Assembly (NCBI RefSeq): GCF_020166495.1
Contig: NZ_JAINZS010000005.1
Coordinates: 310,001 to 374,000 of the forward strand
Direction: 5' to 3'
Length of the DNA: 64,000 nucleotides
Source: Robertkochia aurantiaca
Lineage (GTDB): Bacteria; Bacteroidota; Bacteroidia; Flavobacteriales; Flavobacteriaceae
Made by a program: the position numbers and the translations under genes. The notes beneath the pieces are model-generated. The model made no database searches and was not told the DNA's origin. It was given only the letters and a program-made list of their open reading frames with translations. This document shows positions 48,138 to 56,996 of the stretch, one piece after another; position 1 is the first letter of the stretch; each line of letters starts with the position of its first letter.

Positions 48138-50534
48138 CTAATGGGTTAGTTTATGATATCGCAGGACAGGATCCGGAAAATCTTTGGCGGTTCGGAACCA
48201 GCGGTAGAAATGGTCGATCAGCGACGTTTCGAGATAGGAAATTATTTTTCCGGAGTCGACGTCATTTGATACCATTTCCAGTATTTCCGGCTCAGCAAGC
48301 CGGAAAAATTCAAATAATAATTGCTGTTTTCTGAAATCTTTCACATCAGATAAACCTCCGATCTCAGACTCTAACCACCGGTGTGCTACAAGTCGCAAGC
48401 GAGCTTCCTGATAACGCAGCAAGGCCGTTTGTTCTTCAGGTTGCAACTCCTTACTGACAAGGTTCAGATCGGAGCGGCTGTTAACAAATCTCGATTCCAA
48501 TACCCTGTCTGTTCTCGGCATGGCTTCAACGATACGGCTGATGGCATCGAGATACCACCCTTCGTAGGCTTCCCTGAAATCAAGATATCCGAAAAGCTCA
48601 TCGAGATAATCCAAAGCCCTGATTCTATAAGACTCCCGTTCTTTCTGCTCTTTTACCAATGCAAGCTTCAGGTTAACGCTGCTGAGTCTCGAAAACGACA
48701 ATTCCCTGAACACGGTACTGTCTCTCAATACTGTCAACTGAAGACTGACATCAGGCAGTAAACCTTCGAAAAGAAGCCCTCGGTAAACTATGCGAATTTC
48801 AGGCGTTTCGGTCGCTGATGTCTCCCGGGCTGTTGGTGGTAAATCAACAGACGGTAGTTTAAGATTATCAAAACTGTAGGCATAGTTCAGCGCCAGGGTA
48901 ATGTCATTTTGAACAACTGCCGACCGCCTGAAAAGGCTTGACAGGTTCAAAGAGATCTGATGACGTTCCCTGTAAGTCCAGTCATTCGACCAACACAGAC
49001 TTATATTGCTGCCGGATTGAGTTGACCGGCGAGTATGATTCCAGGCTAAGGAGAGTCGGCTGTTGATGGTCTTCAGAAACCTTTTTGCAGCATGAAAGGC
49101 AGGGCCATAGACCGTTCCTCCCCCGATCTGACTTCTGTCAATTGTCAGATTGCCGGTAAGCCCGGCGGAGACTGCAACTTCAGGATAGGTAATTCCATAG
49201 GCGATACTGTGATTATAAAAAGAGGCTTCGCCATTTTCAATGTTTCTTCCCTGCTGTTGGTTAGCAGAAGACTGCATGCTGAACTGATACGACAGATTAT
49301 GGGCATGCTTTGCCTTATCAGTCCATAAACGATTGATACTTACCTGCCCGTTCTGAGAGATCTGGTAATAGTTTAAGGTGTCCAGAGACTCGAAGCGACT
49401 CGCCTGCCCGGCATATTCTTCGGGTTTTCTCAGGTTGGTGTAGGCTTTGAAATTACTGTATCCGGCTGTCAGGCTGAGTTTATCGGAGATCGTAAATGAT
49501 GTATTTACCGCTGAAACGAGTCTGTTCATGCGACTGCTTTTTTGGTCCTTCAGATTATCCCGCTGAAGTCCCGCAGAACCTGAAAACCGGAGACGATCTC
49601 CGAAAAGCTGACGGGAGAAATTAAGAGTGATGTTCTCTAAATCATTATTAAAATAATACGCTCCAAGGCTCTCATATTCCGGATCAACCCGTTCATAAGC
49701 AAGTGCGACAGCTCCCTTGTCGAGGGCATAGGAAATGCGACTGTTCAATGCTTTGAAATACGAAACTCCCTGCCGTTCTGCGATCGAATCATTACGGTCT
49801 GATTGGGTAACCATCAGACTTTCCATTCTGCGGAGGGCCGATACGCCGTATTCCAGCTGCAGGTCGATATTCTTTAAAACACGGGTCGCCGCAAGAAGGC
49901 TGATCGCCTTATTCGATTTCGCACGGTCGATGTAAGCTTCCTGCCTGTAATGAGGCTCTGTTACATCCCATGCATGGAAATAGGTGATCTTAATTTCATT
50001 TCCGGCGTCGGCATATTGCCCCATCATGGCATATCCCTTTCTTTCAAATACTCCCGGCTGTACTTTCGTTGGTGAAACGCCTTCCAGCAACCTGCCGTAC
50101 ATAGCACTGAACTTCCATTTTTCAACAGGTGCCAGATCTATACCCACCCCTGTGAATCGGTGCCCTCCAAGGGTATAAGGGGAATAGTTCATAACGGCGT
50201 CACCCAGGTGAAGACTTACCCATTTATAAGACGGATTCAGACTAAAACGGTTAAATCTGAAAGGGTTCGGAGTCTGAAATTTTTGTTGCGAATAGCTGAA
50301 GGAAAGCGGAATCTGATACAGCTCTCCCAGAGTAATGTTCAGGCTACCTTGTAAGAGGTAAGTGAACGCTTGGCGCATGGCTGTGCCCTCATAAATTACA
50401 GCTCCCGCGCGAAGCATTCCTTTATATTGAAACCATTGGCGATCTTCTCCCAGCTCATCGAGCCGGATAGATTGTGCCCGTAACTGTGCAAGAAACAAGG
50501 CTGTTAACCCCAGGTATATCATTAAGCGTTTCAA
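48138..50534 (-). CDS. Outer-membrane beta-barrel protein with helical C-terminal domain
   Basis: A 798-residue exported protein (signal peptide ending LRAQS, residue 21). Residues 25-600 consist of amphipathic beta strands with abundant aromatic girdle residues (for example LSFSYSQQKFQTPNPFRF, YKWVSLHLGDAVMNY, KITYFHAWDVTEPHYRQEAY), an outer-membrane barrel of 20 or more strands. Residues about 620-798 are instead helical and charged (EQKERESYRIRALDYLDELFG, LLRYQEARLRLVAHRWLESE), perhaps a periplasmic or surface domain. I do not recognise the family. It is the first gene of the operon and ends three bases before the toxin-like gene, so it may export, anchor or display that protein. Confidence 0.75.
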   Translation of the reverse strand: MKRLMIYLGLTALFLAQLRAQSIRLDELGEDRQWFQYKGMLRAGAVIYEGTAMRQAFTYLLQGSLNITLGELYQIPLSFSYSQQKFQTPNPFRFNRFSLNPSYKWVSLHLGDAVMNYSPYTLGGHRFTGVGIDLAPVEKWKFSAMYGRLLEGVSPTKVQPGVFERKGYAMMGQYADAGNEIKITYFHAWDVTEPHYRQEAYIDRAKSNKAISLLAATRVLKNIDLQLEYGVSALRRMESLMVTQSDRNDSIAERQGVSYFKALNSRISYALDKGAVALAYERVDPEYESLGAYYFNNDLENITLNFSRQLFGDRLRFSGSAGLQRDNLKDQKSSRMNRLVSAVNTSFTISDKLSLTAGYSNFKAYTNLRKPEEYAGQASRFESLDTLNYYQISQNGQVSINRLWTDKAKHAHNLSYQFSMQSSANQQQGRNIENGEASFYNHSIAYGITYPEVAVSAGLTGNLTIDRSQIGGGTVYGPAFHAAKRFLKTINSRLSLAWNHTRRSTQSGSNISLCWSNDWTYRERHQISLNLSSLFRRSAVVQNDITLALNYAYSFDNLKLPSVDLPPTARETSATETPEIRIVYRGLLFEGLLPDVSLQLTVLRDSTVFRELSFSRLSSVNLKLALVKEQKERESYRIRALDYLDELFGYLDFREAYEGWYLDAISRIVEAMPRTDRVLESRFVNSRSDLNLVSKELQPEEQTALLRYQEARLRLVAHRWLESEIGGLSDVKDFRKQQLLFEFFRLAEPEILEMVSNDVDSGKIISYLETSLIDHFYRWFRTAKDFPDPVLRYHKLTH

Positions 50535-50557
50535 TTAGATTCAAAAGAACCTTCAAT

Positions 50558-50577
50558 ATATAGAATATAATCTATAT
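50558..50577. promoter_or_regulatory. Inverted repeat in the divergent regulator/toxin-operon region
   Basis: ATATAGA, six-base spacer ATATAA, TCTATAT: a seven-base inverted repeat 24 bases upstream of the barrel gene and 215 bases before the AraC-type regulator. Its position fits an operator for the divergent regulator, but AT-rich palindromes occur by chance. Confidence 0.35.
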
Positions 50578-50756
50578 TATTACAGTTTTAATTTATAATA
50601 ATTACATAAGGAGGCTTAAAATTGTAACAATAGTGTGAAAATCACGTCCATATACTAGTGGCTTTATCAGGACATCCCTTTGGCATCGATTGGCAGGAAT
50701 TATGTTAACAGCCTGATAAACAGAATTATAAAAGATGTAAACCGCAGAGTAATTAG

Positions 50757-50764
50757 TATCTTTA
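50757..50764 (+). promoter_or_regulatory. Candidate -7 element of the AraC-type regulator gene
   Basis: TATCTTTA, one base off the TAnnTTTG consensus, 27 bases before the start codon. Confidence 0.35.
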
Positions 50765-50791
50765 TGAGTATCATCATCAATCAGAAAATCC

Positions 50792-52738
50792 ATGCACATA
50801 TCCATGCCGGAAAGTAAGGATGAATCATTATTACGCAAACTGCGGGAGATCGTGCTGTCAAATCTGGACAACGAAGATTTCTCTGTAACAGAGCTATCGG
50901 AAGAGGCCGGCATTAGCCGCTCGTACCTGCACCGAAAATTAAAGCAATTAAAGGGTCAGTCAGTCAGTCGTTTTATCAGAGAGATCAGATTAAAACAATC
51001 GCTTGAGTTATTGCTCGACGACAGCCTGACCACTTCAGAAATCGCTTATAAGGTAGGATTTAGCAGCCCTTCGTATTTTCACAAATGTTTTCACGACTAT
51101 TTCGGGTATACTCCCGGGGAGATGAAAGAAATGTACCGTACTCGTCCCCAGCTGATTCACGATCACATACTGGGCACCACGCTCGACCTAAAAGATATTG
51201 TTGCTGAGATTCAGCAAACTGAAAAAGAAGGTACACCTGGTCCACTGGCAGATAAAATTTCCCGGAAACGTTTTTCAGCTGCAGCCATGCGCATGTTTCT
51301 GACCGTTCTTTTACTGCTCGCCATCATCATCACAGCCGGGCTGTTCTATTTCGGAAAGAAAGATGCAACTAAAGATAACTCCATTGCAGTGCTGCCCCTT
51401 ACCAATCTCAGCAACGAGGTGGAAAACCGGTATTTTGCCGATGGCCTGGCTGAAGACCTGATCAACCGTTTATCGGGAGTAGACAGTTTTACCGTGATTT
51501 CACGTACCTCTTCAGACCGTTTCAGGGACCGCAAAGATCAGAGTCTCGCCCAGATAGCCGGTGAACTGGGTGTGAACTATATCGTGGAAGGCAGTGTTCA
51601 GCGCAACGCTGAGAAGGTTCGCATCAACATTCAACTTGTCGATGCAGGAACAGACAGTCAGGTATGGGGAAGCACCTATGACCGTGATGTGAACGATCTG
51701 TTCAGTGCTCAATCAGAAATAGCGGTCGATATCGCTTCAGAACTCAAGAAAGTGCTCACTGAAGCAGAGACCGTTTCCCTGAGACAAAACCGGACCACAA
51801 ATCTCGAGGCCTTGGAATATTATCAACTGGGAACCATTGCTTTAAAGAAGGGAACGGGAGAAGGTTACGTAAGTGCTATCAACCATTTTGAAAATGCGAT
51901 CGAGGCCGATTCGTCGTTCAGTCTGGCTTATGCCGGTATGGCCAGTGTTTATCGTATTATGGCTTGCCAGGGTTATATAGACAGAAGGGTTGGCAGAGAG
52001 CAGGCGCACGAACTTGCTTTGAATGCTCTTTCATTTGACCAATCTCTGTCTGAGGCTTACACCGTTCTGGGAAATATTTATTTTCGCCTGGACTGGGATT
52101 GGGAAAAGGCAGAAAATGCTTTCCTTCAGGCAATCGATTTCAATCCCAGTTATTCAGTGGTGCATCATCACTATGCAGCATTGCTCAACGCCTCAGGCCG
52201 GTCTGAGCAGGCGCGTCACCATCTGAACAAAGCGCAGGAACTGGATCCTCTGTCTTTCGTCATTAACAACTACAGCGCAGAAACCTATTTTAATCACGGT
52301 GAATTCGAGCAGGCCCTGAATGAAAACCACAAAGCGGCAGGACTGATCGCTGACCATCCGCTCACTGCCTGGCTGGAATTTCGTATTAATTATGCCTTAG
52401 ACAAAGAAAACAGGGCACTGGAAGCATTTAAGGATTATGGATTGATCACCGGTGAATTTTTTCCCGAAGAGGCAGATTCGATCTTTCAACGTTCAGGGAT
52501 TGAGGGACTACTTCAAAAGAAAATCTCCCTGAGTGACCAAGCCTACGAAAAAGCACTTTGCTATGCCATGATCGATGATCCTGAAAACACCTTTACTTTT
52601 TTGAATGAAGCCTTGCGTTCAGGCACCCTGCGACCTGATTTTTTAGCCGATCACTTCCTGCTGAAAACGATCGGAAAAGTACGCCTTGAACAATTGCTGG
52701 AGGAGGCCAAATCAGGTCAAACCTCAACGAATTCTTAA
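50792..52738 (+). CDS. Membrane-anchored AraC-family regulator with FlgO/TolB-like and TPR domains
   Basis: A 648-residue protein. Residues about 15-115 are an AraC-type double helix-turn-helix (SVTELSEEAGISRSYLHRKLKQL and TTSEIAYKVGFSSPSYFHKCFHDYFGYTPGEMK). A single membrane segment follows at residues 168-190 (MFLTVLLLLAIIITAGLFYF). The outside part has an FlgO/TolB-type domain at about 200-305 (SIAVLPLTNLSNEVENRYFADGLAEDLINRLS) and then TPR repeats to the C terminus. DNA binding inside and sensing outside by one polypeptide fits a one-component transmembrane regulator. It lies divergent, 257 bases from the barrel/toxin operon, and is the natural candidate to control it; that link is inferred from position. 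Confidence 0.88.
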   Translation: MHISMPESKDESLLRKLREIVLSNLDNEDFSVTELSEEAGISRSYLHRKLKQLKGQSVSRFIREIRLKQSLELLLDDSLTTSEIAYKVGFSSPSYFHKCFHDYFGYTPGEMKEMYRTRPQLIHDHILGTTLDLKDIVAEIQQTEKEGTPGPLADKISRKRFSAAAMRMFLTVLLLLAIIITAGLFYFGKKDATKDNSIAVLPLTNLSNEVENRYFADGLAEDLINRLSGVDSFTVISRTSSDRFRDRKDQSLAQIAGELGVNYIVEGSVQRNAEKVRINIQLVDAGTDSQVWGSTYDRDVNDLFSAQSEIAVDIASELKKVLTEAETVSLRQNRTTNLEALEYYQLGTIALKKGTGEGYVSAINHFENAIEADSSFSLAYAGMASVYRIMACQGYIDRRVGREQAHELALNALSFDQSLSEAYTVLGNIYFRLDWDWEKAENAFLQAIDFNPSYSVVHHHYAALLNASGRSEQARHHLNKAQELDPLSFVINNYSAETYFNHGEFEQALNENHKAAGLIADHPLTAWLEFRINYALDKENRALEAFKDYGLITGEFFPEEADSIFQRSGIEGLLQKKISLSDQAYEKALCYAMIDDPENTFTFLNEALRSGTLRPDFLADHFLLKTIGKVRLEQLLEEAKSGQTSTNS

Positions 52739-52925
52739 TTCTTCTTAAACCCTTCTTAAATAAACAACATAAGTGCACATACAACATAGTTGCACTCCAT
52801 AATTGCATTGATTTTCAACATGATTGCCACCTTCAGTCGTTGTTTTTACAGAATTTTATGGTAATCAAAGTTGGAACTCGTATACGGGTTCTTTAATCAT
52901 TCATTAATCAAAAAATCCTAAAATC

Positions 52926-53519
52926 ATGAAAACTTTAAAGATTAAACTCATCACGCCCTTATTGTTGTTATTCTTAGTCGCTTGTAGCAACGACGACGAT
53001 TTTAACGACATACAGCAGACACCTCAGCCTCGTGTATTTGACAATGGAAATAATTCATCTTCTGAAGATTTAGACTTAACAACCAACTTTAGCACCGACG
53101 TGATCTCAAGTACTAACTCCAGTATAGATTGTCCTGTAGCAGGAAATACATTTACCACATTAAGAGGAAAGGGATCCAGCAATGCTATTGGAAACTTTAC
53201 TATAGATATGAGTCTGTGTTATAATCCTGTAAACCTTGAAATATCATTGCTATCAGGTTCCATCACTGATATAGATGGTCACCAACTTTTTTTCGCACTT
53301 GATAATGAAAATACCGTTATAGACGAAGTTAAAGATTCGGACGATGGTTTAAAGCAATTCTCCAGGAACAAACTTCTTATTCAGGGAGGAACCGGAAAAT
53401 ACTCGAATGCTATTGGCGAAATGTTTACACAAAACTTTTTCTCACCGGATCAAAGTTCACAAAATCACACCTGGGTTGGCTATGTAACGCTGGATAACTC
53501 CGGATCCGGAATTCAATAG
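52926..53519 (+). CDS. Small lipoprotein of unknown function
   Basis: A 197-residue protein with a lipoprotein signal peptide ending LFLVACSNDDDF: the lipobox cysteine is followed by Ser, Asn and Asp residues, the surface-export signal of Bacteroidota. The mature part is beta-rich, with low-complexity Asn/Ser/Asp (NNSSSEDLDL) near its N terminus and a later GGTGKYSNAIGEMFTQ segment that resembles allene-oxide-cyclase-like barrels (RGKGSSNAIGNFT repeats the motif). Two such GxGxxxNAIG words suggest an eight-stranded barrel, but this is a guess by pattern. It is followed by a strong terminator. Confidence 0.7.
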   Translation: MKTLKIKLITPLLLLFLVACSNDDDFNDIQQTPQPRVFDNGNNSSSEDLDLTTNFSTDVISSTNSSIDCPVAGNTFTTLRGKGSSNAIGNFTIDMSLCYNPVNLEISLLSGSITDIDGHQLFFALDNENTVIDEVKDSDDGLKQFSRNKLLIQGGTGKYSNAIGEMFTQNFFSPDQSSQNHTWVGYVTLDNSGSGIQ

Positions 53520-53551
53520 AGAACAGGAGGTCAATATTATTAGAATATTAA

Positions 53552-53591
53552 AAAACCTGTATCCCTACCTAAGCAGGGATGCAGGTTTTAT
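53552..53591 (+). terminator. Terminator of the small lipoprotein gene
   Basis: Stem AAAACCTG-ATCCCT/AGGGAT-CAGGTTTT with one bulge, 32 bases after the stop codon, ending in TTTTATA. Confidence 0.85.
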
Positions 53592-53629
53592 ATAATTCAG
53601 ATCAGTTTGAGAATCATTAAAATAGGGTG

Positions 53630-53695
53630 AAACCCGGGGTCGTTGGTTGCTTAGGATTTTTTAAACGTTATGTTGAAAGGTCCCGGGTTTTTTTC
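53630..53695 (+). other. Inverted repeat AAACCCGGG with 43-base loop
   Basis: AAACCCGGG at 53630-53638 pairs perfectly with CCCGGGTTT at 53682-53690, which is followed by a T run. The arms flank about 43 bases, so it may be a long terminator, an RNA structure in the leader of the amidohydrolase gene, or chance. Confidence 0.4.
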
Positions 53696-53757
53696 ATCCG
53701 TATTTTATCTTGAACCTGATAAAACTATTCAGTAACTTAGTCAGTAAAGTTTTTCCT

Positions 53758-55095
53758 ATGCTTTACCGACTCCTTCTCGTCTTAGTTACTTGCTTCCCTC
53801 TTTTAAGCTACAGTCAAAATGATACCATTACGGCTCTGGTCGGCGTTACCCTGATCGATGGATTCGGCGGGAAACCGATACAGAACAGTGTTATTCTCAT
53901 TAAAAATGATAAAATCCTGGAAGTGGGAAACCAGCAAAGTGTCGTCATTCCTGAAAATGCGGAGATTATTTCAACTGAAGGGATGAGTGTATTACCCGGG
54001 CTCTGGGATATGCATGTGCATACCATGATCAATGGGCATGCTGATTACACTTACTGGGATCAGACCTATCCGCCTCTGTTTGAAGAAGTGATCATGCCGG
54101 CCTCGGCTCAGCAGTTGCTACTGGCAGGTGTTACCAGTGCCAGGGATCTTGGTGCCCCCCTTGAACCGAGTATTGCAGTAAGGGATAAGATCAATTCCGG
54201 GGAAATTCCCGGAGCCACCTTATATGTTTCCGGTCCTTTTCTTCAGCACGAGCCTTATCCCGGAACCGATCACTTCAGATGGGGTGTTGCCTCAGAAAAA
54301 GAGGCAAGGGATAAAGTGAACAAATTGGCAGATGCAGGCGTCGACATGATCAAAGTAGTCGATCAGGATCAAATGCCCTATGAAGTTTTTAAGGCCCTGG
54401 TTGAGCAGGCGCATAAAAGAAACCTGAAAGTGGTGGCACATGCCCACAGACCAGAGGAGATCGAATACGGACTTATGGCAGGAGCAGATTCTTTCGAACA
54501 TACAGGGCTTTCCTCTGCGCCTGAATATCCCGATCAGATCATGAACCTGATCAAGGCAAGAACAGCGAAGATGGATCTGGGTCCGCTATTCTGGTGCCCG
54601 ACTGTAGAAGGCCTTTACAATTATGAATACACCCGTGATAACCCGGAAATGCTCGACAATGACAGCTGGCATCTGGGACTCCCTGACAGTATTATCACAG
54701 ATATCAAACAAAGCATACAACATCCTGAACGTCTGCCTTATTTTCAGCTCACCCCCTCCCGCAAACCTACCCTGGAACGAAAGATCAAGCAACTTTTAAA
54801 TGCCGGAGTGGTGCTCATGATCGGTACAGACAGCGGTATTCCCATGAAATTCCACAGTCAGTCTACCTGGCACGAATTAGATGTATGGGTCAATGAATTC
54901 GGCATTTCTCCCATGTATGCCATCAAAAGTGCCACTTACTGGCCTGCAAAATGGATGGGGGTTGACCATGAAACCGGAACCATCACTCCAGGGAAGTATG
55001 CCGATATCATAGCGGTAAAAGGTGATGTGTTACGGCATATTTCATTGCTCAGCGATGTTGATCTGGTCATCAAACACGGGAAGCGCTACAAATAA
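53758..55095 (+). CDS. Exported amidohydrolase family protein
   Basis: A 445-residue secreted metal-dependent hydrolase of the imidazolonepropionase/prolidase-like amidohydrolase branch. The signal peptide ends LLSYSQ (about residue 20). Metal-site motifs visible are LPGLWDMHVHT (the HxH pair), a lysine in MIKVVDQD, VVAHAHR (His), SFEHTG (His) and MIGTDSGIPM (Asp). The closing IKSATYWPAKWMG and GTITPGKYADIIAVKGD are conserved in the group. Substrates in this branch are peptides or cyclic amides; the exact one is not evident. The ATG at 53758 is preferred to an upstream TTG at 53710. Confidence 0.88.
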   Translation: MLYRLLLVLVTCFPLLSYSQNDTITALVGVTLIDGFGGKPIQNSVILIKNDKILEVGNQQSVVIPENAEIISTEGMSVLPGLWDMHVHTMINGHADYTYWDQTYPPLFEEVIMPASAQQLLLAGVTSARDLGAPLEPSIAVRDKINSGEIPGATLYVSGPFLQHEPYPGTDHFRWGVASEKEARDKVNKLADAGVDMIKVVDQDQMPYEVFKALVEQAHKRNLKVVAHAHRPEEIEYGLMAGADSFEHTGLSSAPEYPDQIMNLIKARTAKMDLGPLFWCPTVEGLYNYEYTRDNPEMLDNDSWHLGLPDSIITDIKQSIQHPERLPYFQLTPSRKPTLERKIKQLLNAGVVLMIGTDSGIPMKFHSQSTWHELDVWVNEFGISPMYAIKSATYWPAKWMGVDHETGTITPGKYADIIAVKGDVLRHISLLSDVDLVIKHGKRYK

Positions 55096-55105
55096 AACGC
55101 ACGCT

Positions 55106-56917
55106 TTACCTGTGCTGCACGTTTTCCAGCACCCTCTCTTCATCAGTGATGAAATTGGAAAGATTAATGGCTGTTTCGATAAGGGCCAGATGGGAGTATG
55201 CCTGCGGAAAATTACCCAGCAAACGCTTGGTCTTAAAATCGATGTCTTCACTGAATAAGCCCAGGTGGTTACTGTAGGAAAGTAACCTGTCAAACAGATC
55301 TACCGCTTTTTCCCTTTCACCTATCTTGTTAAGAGCGTTGATAAACCAGAACGTACAGATGGTAAATGAGGAGGAAGGCAGCCCGAAATCGTCCTTGTTC
55401 TTATACCTGAACAGCAATCCGTCATAACTCAGTTCTTTTTCAACAGCCTTTACCGTACTGACGTATTTCGGATCTTTAGCCGAGATGAATCCGTAATCTT
55501 CCATCAGCAATACAGAAGCGTCAAGGTCTTCTGAACCGTAAGACTGGGTGAAAGCCTGCACTTTCTCACTCCAGGCATGTTCCATAATATCTTCCTTGAT
55601 CTCGCGTTCGAGCGGCCTCCATTTTTCAAGCTTTTTATATTTCCCCAGTATCTGAGCCACCCGCAAGGCCTTATCAACTGCCACCCAGCAAAGTACCTTT
55701 GAAAAGGTAAAGTGCCGCTCTTCGGTTCTGAATTCCCAGATCCCTTTATCGGGTTCCTTCCAGTGACGTCCCACTACCCAAACAATGCCCTTGGTAATGG
55801 TCCACAGGTCTTCCGCATTTTCGATATCATTGGGAAACTTCACGAATTGCTGATAGATCACATCCATCAGAATACCGTAGATATCATTCTGTTGTTGTTT
55901 ATAGGCGGCATTTCCGATACGAACCGGGGAGGAATTCTCATAGCCCGAAAGGTGATCGAGGGTATATTCTGTGAGTTCCTTTTCCTTATTGATACCATAC
56001 ATGATCTGTATCTTCTCATCTTTATCGGGCACCAGGTCTATGATAAAACGTAGAAACCGCATCGCCATATTCTTATGCCCCAGTTCGGTGACCACCTTGA
56101 TCACCATCGAAGCATCGCGAATCCAGCAAAAACGGTAATCCCAGTTACGAACCTCTCCTATGGTCTCCGGAAGTGAGGTCGTGGCCGCAGCCAAAACGGC
56201 CCCGGTCTTGTCGTAACTCAATAACTTAAGGGTCAGCGCGCTGCGCTTGATCTCTTCCTGATACTTGCGGTAGCTGGGGGTGCGTTCGGTCCAGTTCATC
56301 CAGTAGACCATGGTACGGTTTAACTCCAGGTGGGCCCTTTCTGTATCAATCCTCATGATCTTTTCATTATATCCCAGGCTGAAAAAACCGTCTTTTTCGA
56401 GTTCTATCTCTTCTCCGTCAACCACTTTTTGTTTATCGAAATCGGTATAAAGAAATACTGTATCGAAACGATCGGTTCGGGTGAGACTAACGATAAAATC
56501 TTCCTTGACATAGGTGTGAGTGATATCCCTGGCATTTTCGAGCCTCGGATCGTAATGCACACGAAACTTTGGTTTCCCTGATATATACTTTATATAGCGT
56601 ATGATGTCGGGTGGCGAATGGTGACCGTCTGCCCCTTCCTTTTTATATCTCGGCATGAAGTCATACACCTCAAAAGTGTCTTCCCCATTGCTGAACTGTG
56701 TCACCAAAATATTCGTATTCCAGAGATAATGCTGGCTGATGCGATAGTTGTCGGCCACCATAAAGGAGAAACTTCCCCCGATATCCTTATCTAAGATCCT
56801 CGCAAAAACCGAAGATGAATCAAACTGTGGCAAACAACACCAATCTATAGATCCCGTCTTGGAAATCAGTGCTGCACTGCGACAATTTCCAATGATTCCA
56901 TAATCCAAATTATTCAT
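55106..56917 (-). CDS. Glycoside hydrolase family 15 protein
   Basis: A 603-residue cytoplasmic enzyme of family GH15 (glucoamylase/trehalase group). The N terminus DYGIIGNCRSAALISKTGSIDW and CLPQFDSSSVFARILD match the family; the catalytic domain is the (alpha/alpha)6 barrel with VRNWDYRFCWIRDASM and a later segment with SFTICTFWFINALN. No signal peptide. Several GH15 enzymes hydrolyse trehalose, and this gene is divergent from the fused trehalose synthase/phosphatase gene with only 79 bases between starts. A trehalose role is plausible, but glucoamylase activity cannot be excluded. Confidence 0.9.
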   Translation of the reverse strand: MNNLDYGIIGNCRSAALISKTGSIDWCCLPQFDSSSVFARILDKDIGGSFSFMVADNYRISQHYLWNTNILVTQFSNGEDTFEVYDFMPRYKKEGADGHHSPPDIIRYIKYISGKPKFRVHYDPRLENARDITHTYVKEDFIVSLTRTDRFDTVFLYTDFDKQKVVDGEEIELEKDGFFSLGYNEKIMRIDTERAHLELNRTMVYWMNWTERTPSYRKYQEEIKRSALTLKLLSYDKTGAVLAAATTSLPETIGEVRNWDYRFCWIRDASMVIKVVTELGHKNMAMRFLRFIIDLVPDKDEKIQIMYGINKEKELTEYTLDHLSGYENSSPVRIGNAAYKQQQNDIYGILMDVIYQQFVKFPNDIENAEDLWTITKGIVWVVGRHWKEPDKGIWEFRTEERHFTFSKVLCWVAVDKALRVAQILGKYKKLEKWRPLEREIKEDIMEHAWSEKVQAFTQSYGSEDLDASVLLMEDYGFISAKDPKYVSTVKAVEKELSYDGLLFRYKNKDDFGLPSSSFTICTFWFINALNKIGEREKAVDLFDRLLSYSNHLGLFSEDIDFKTKRLLGNFPQAYSHLALIETAINLSNFITDEERVLENVQHR

Positions 56918-56996
56918 TAATATAGATTTAATAACTTTTAACCGTCAATATTTCATTAAATTAACGAAAATAACTGAGGTAAACCAAGATAGCTCT

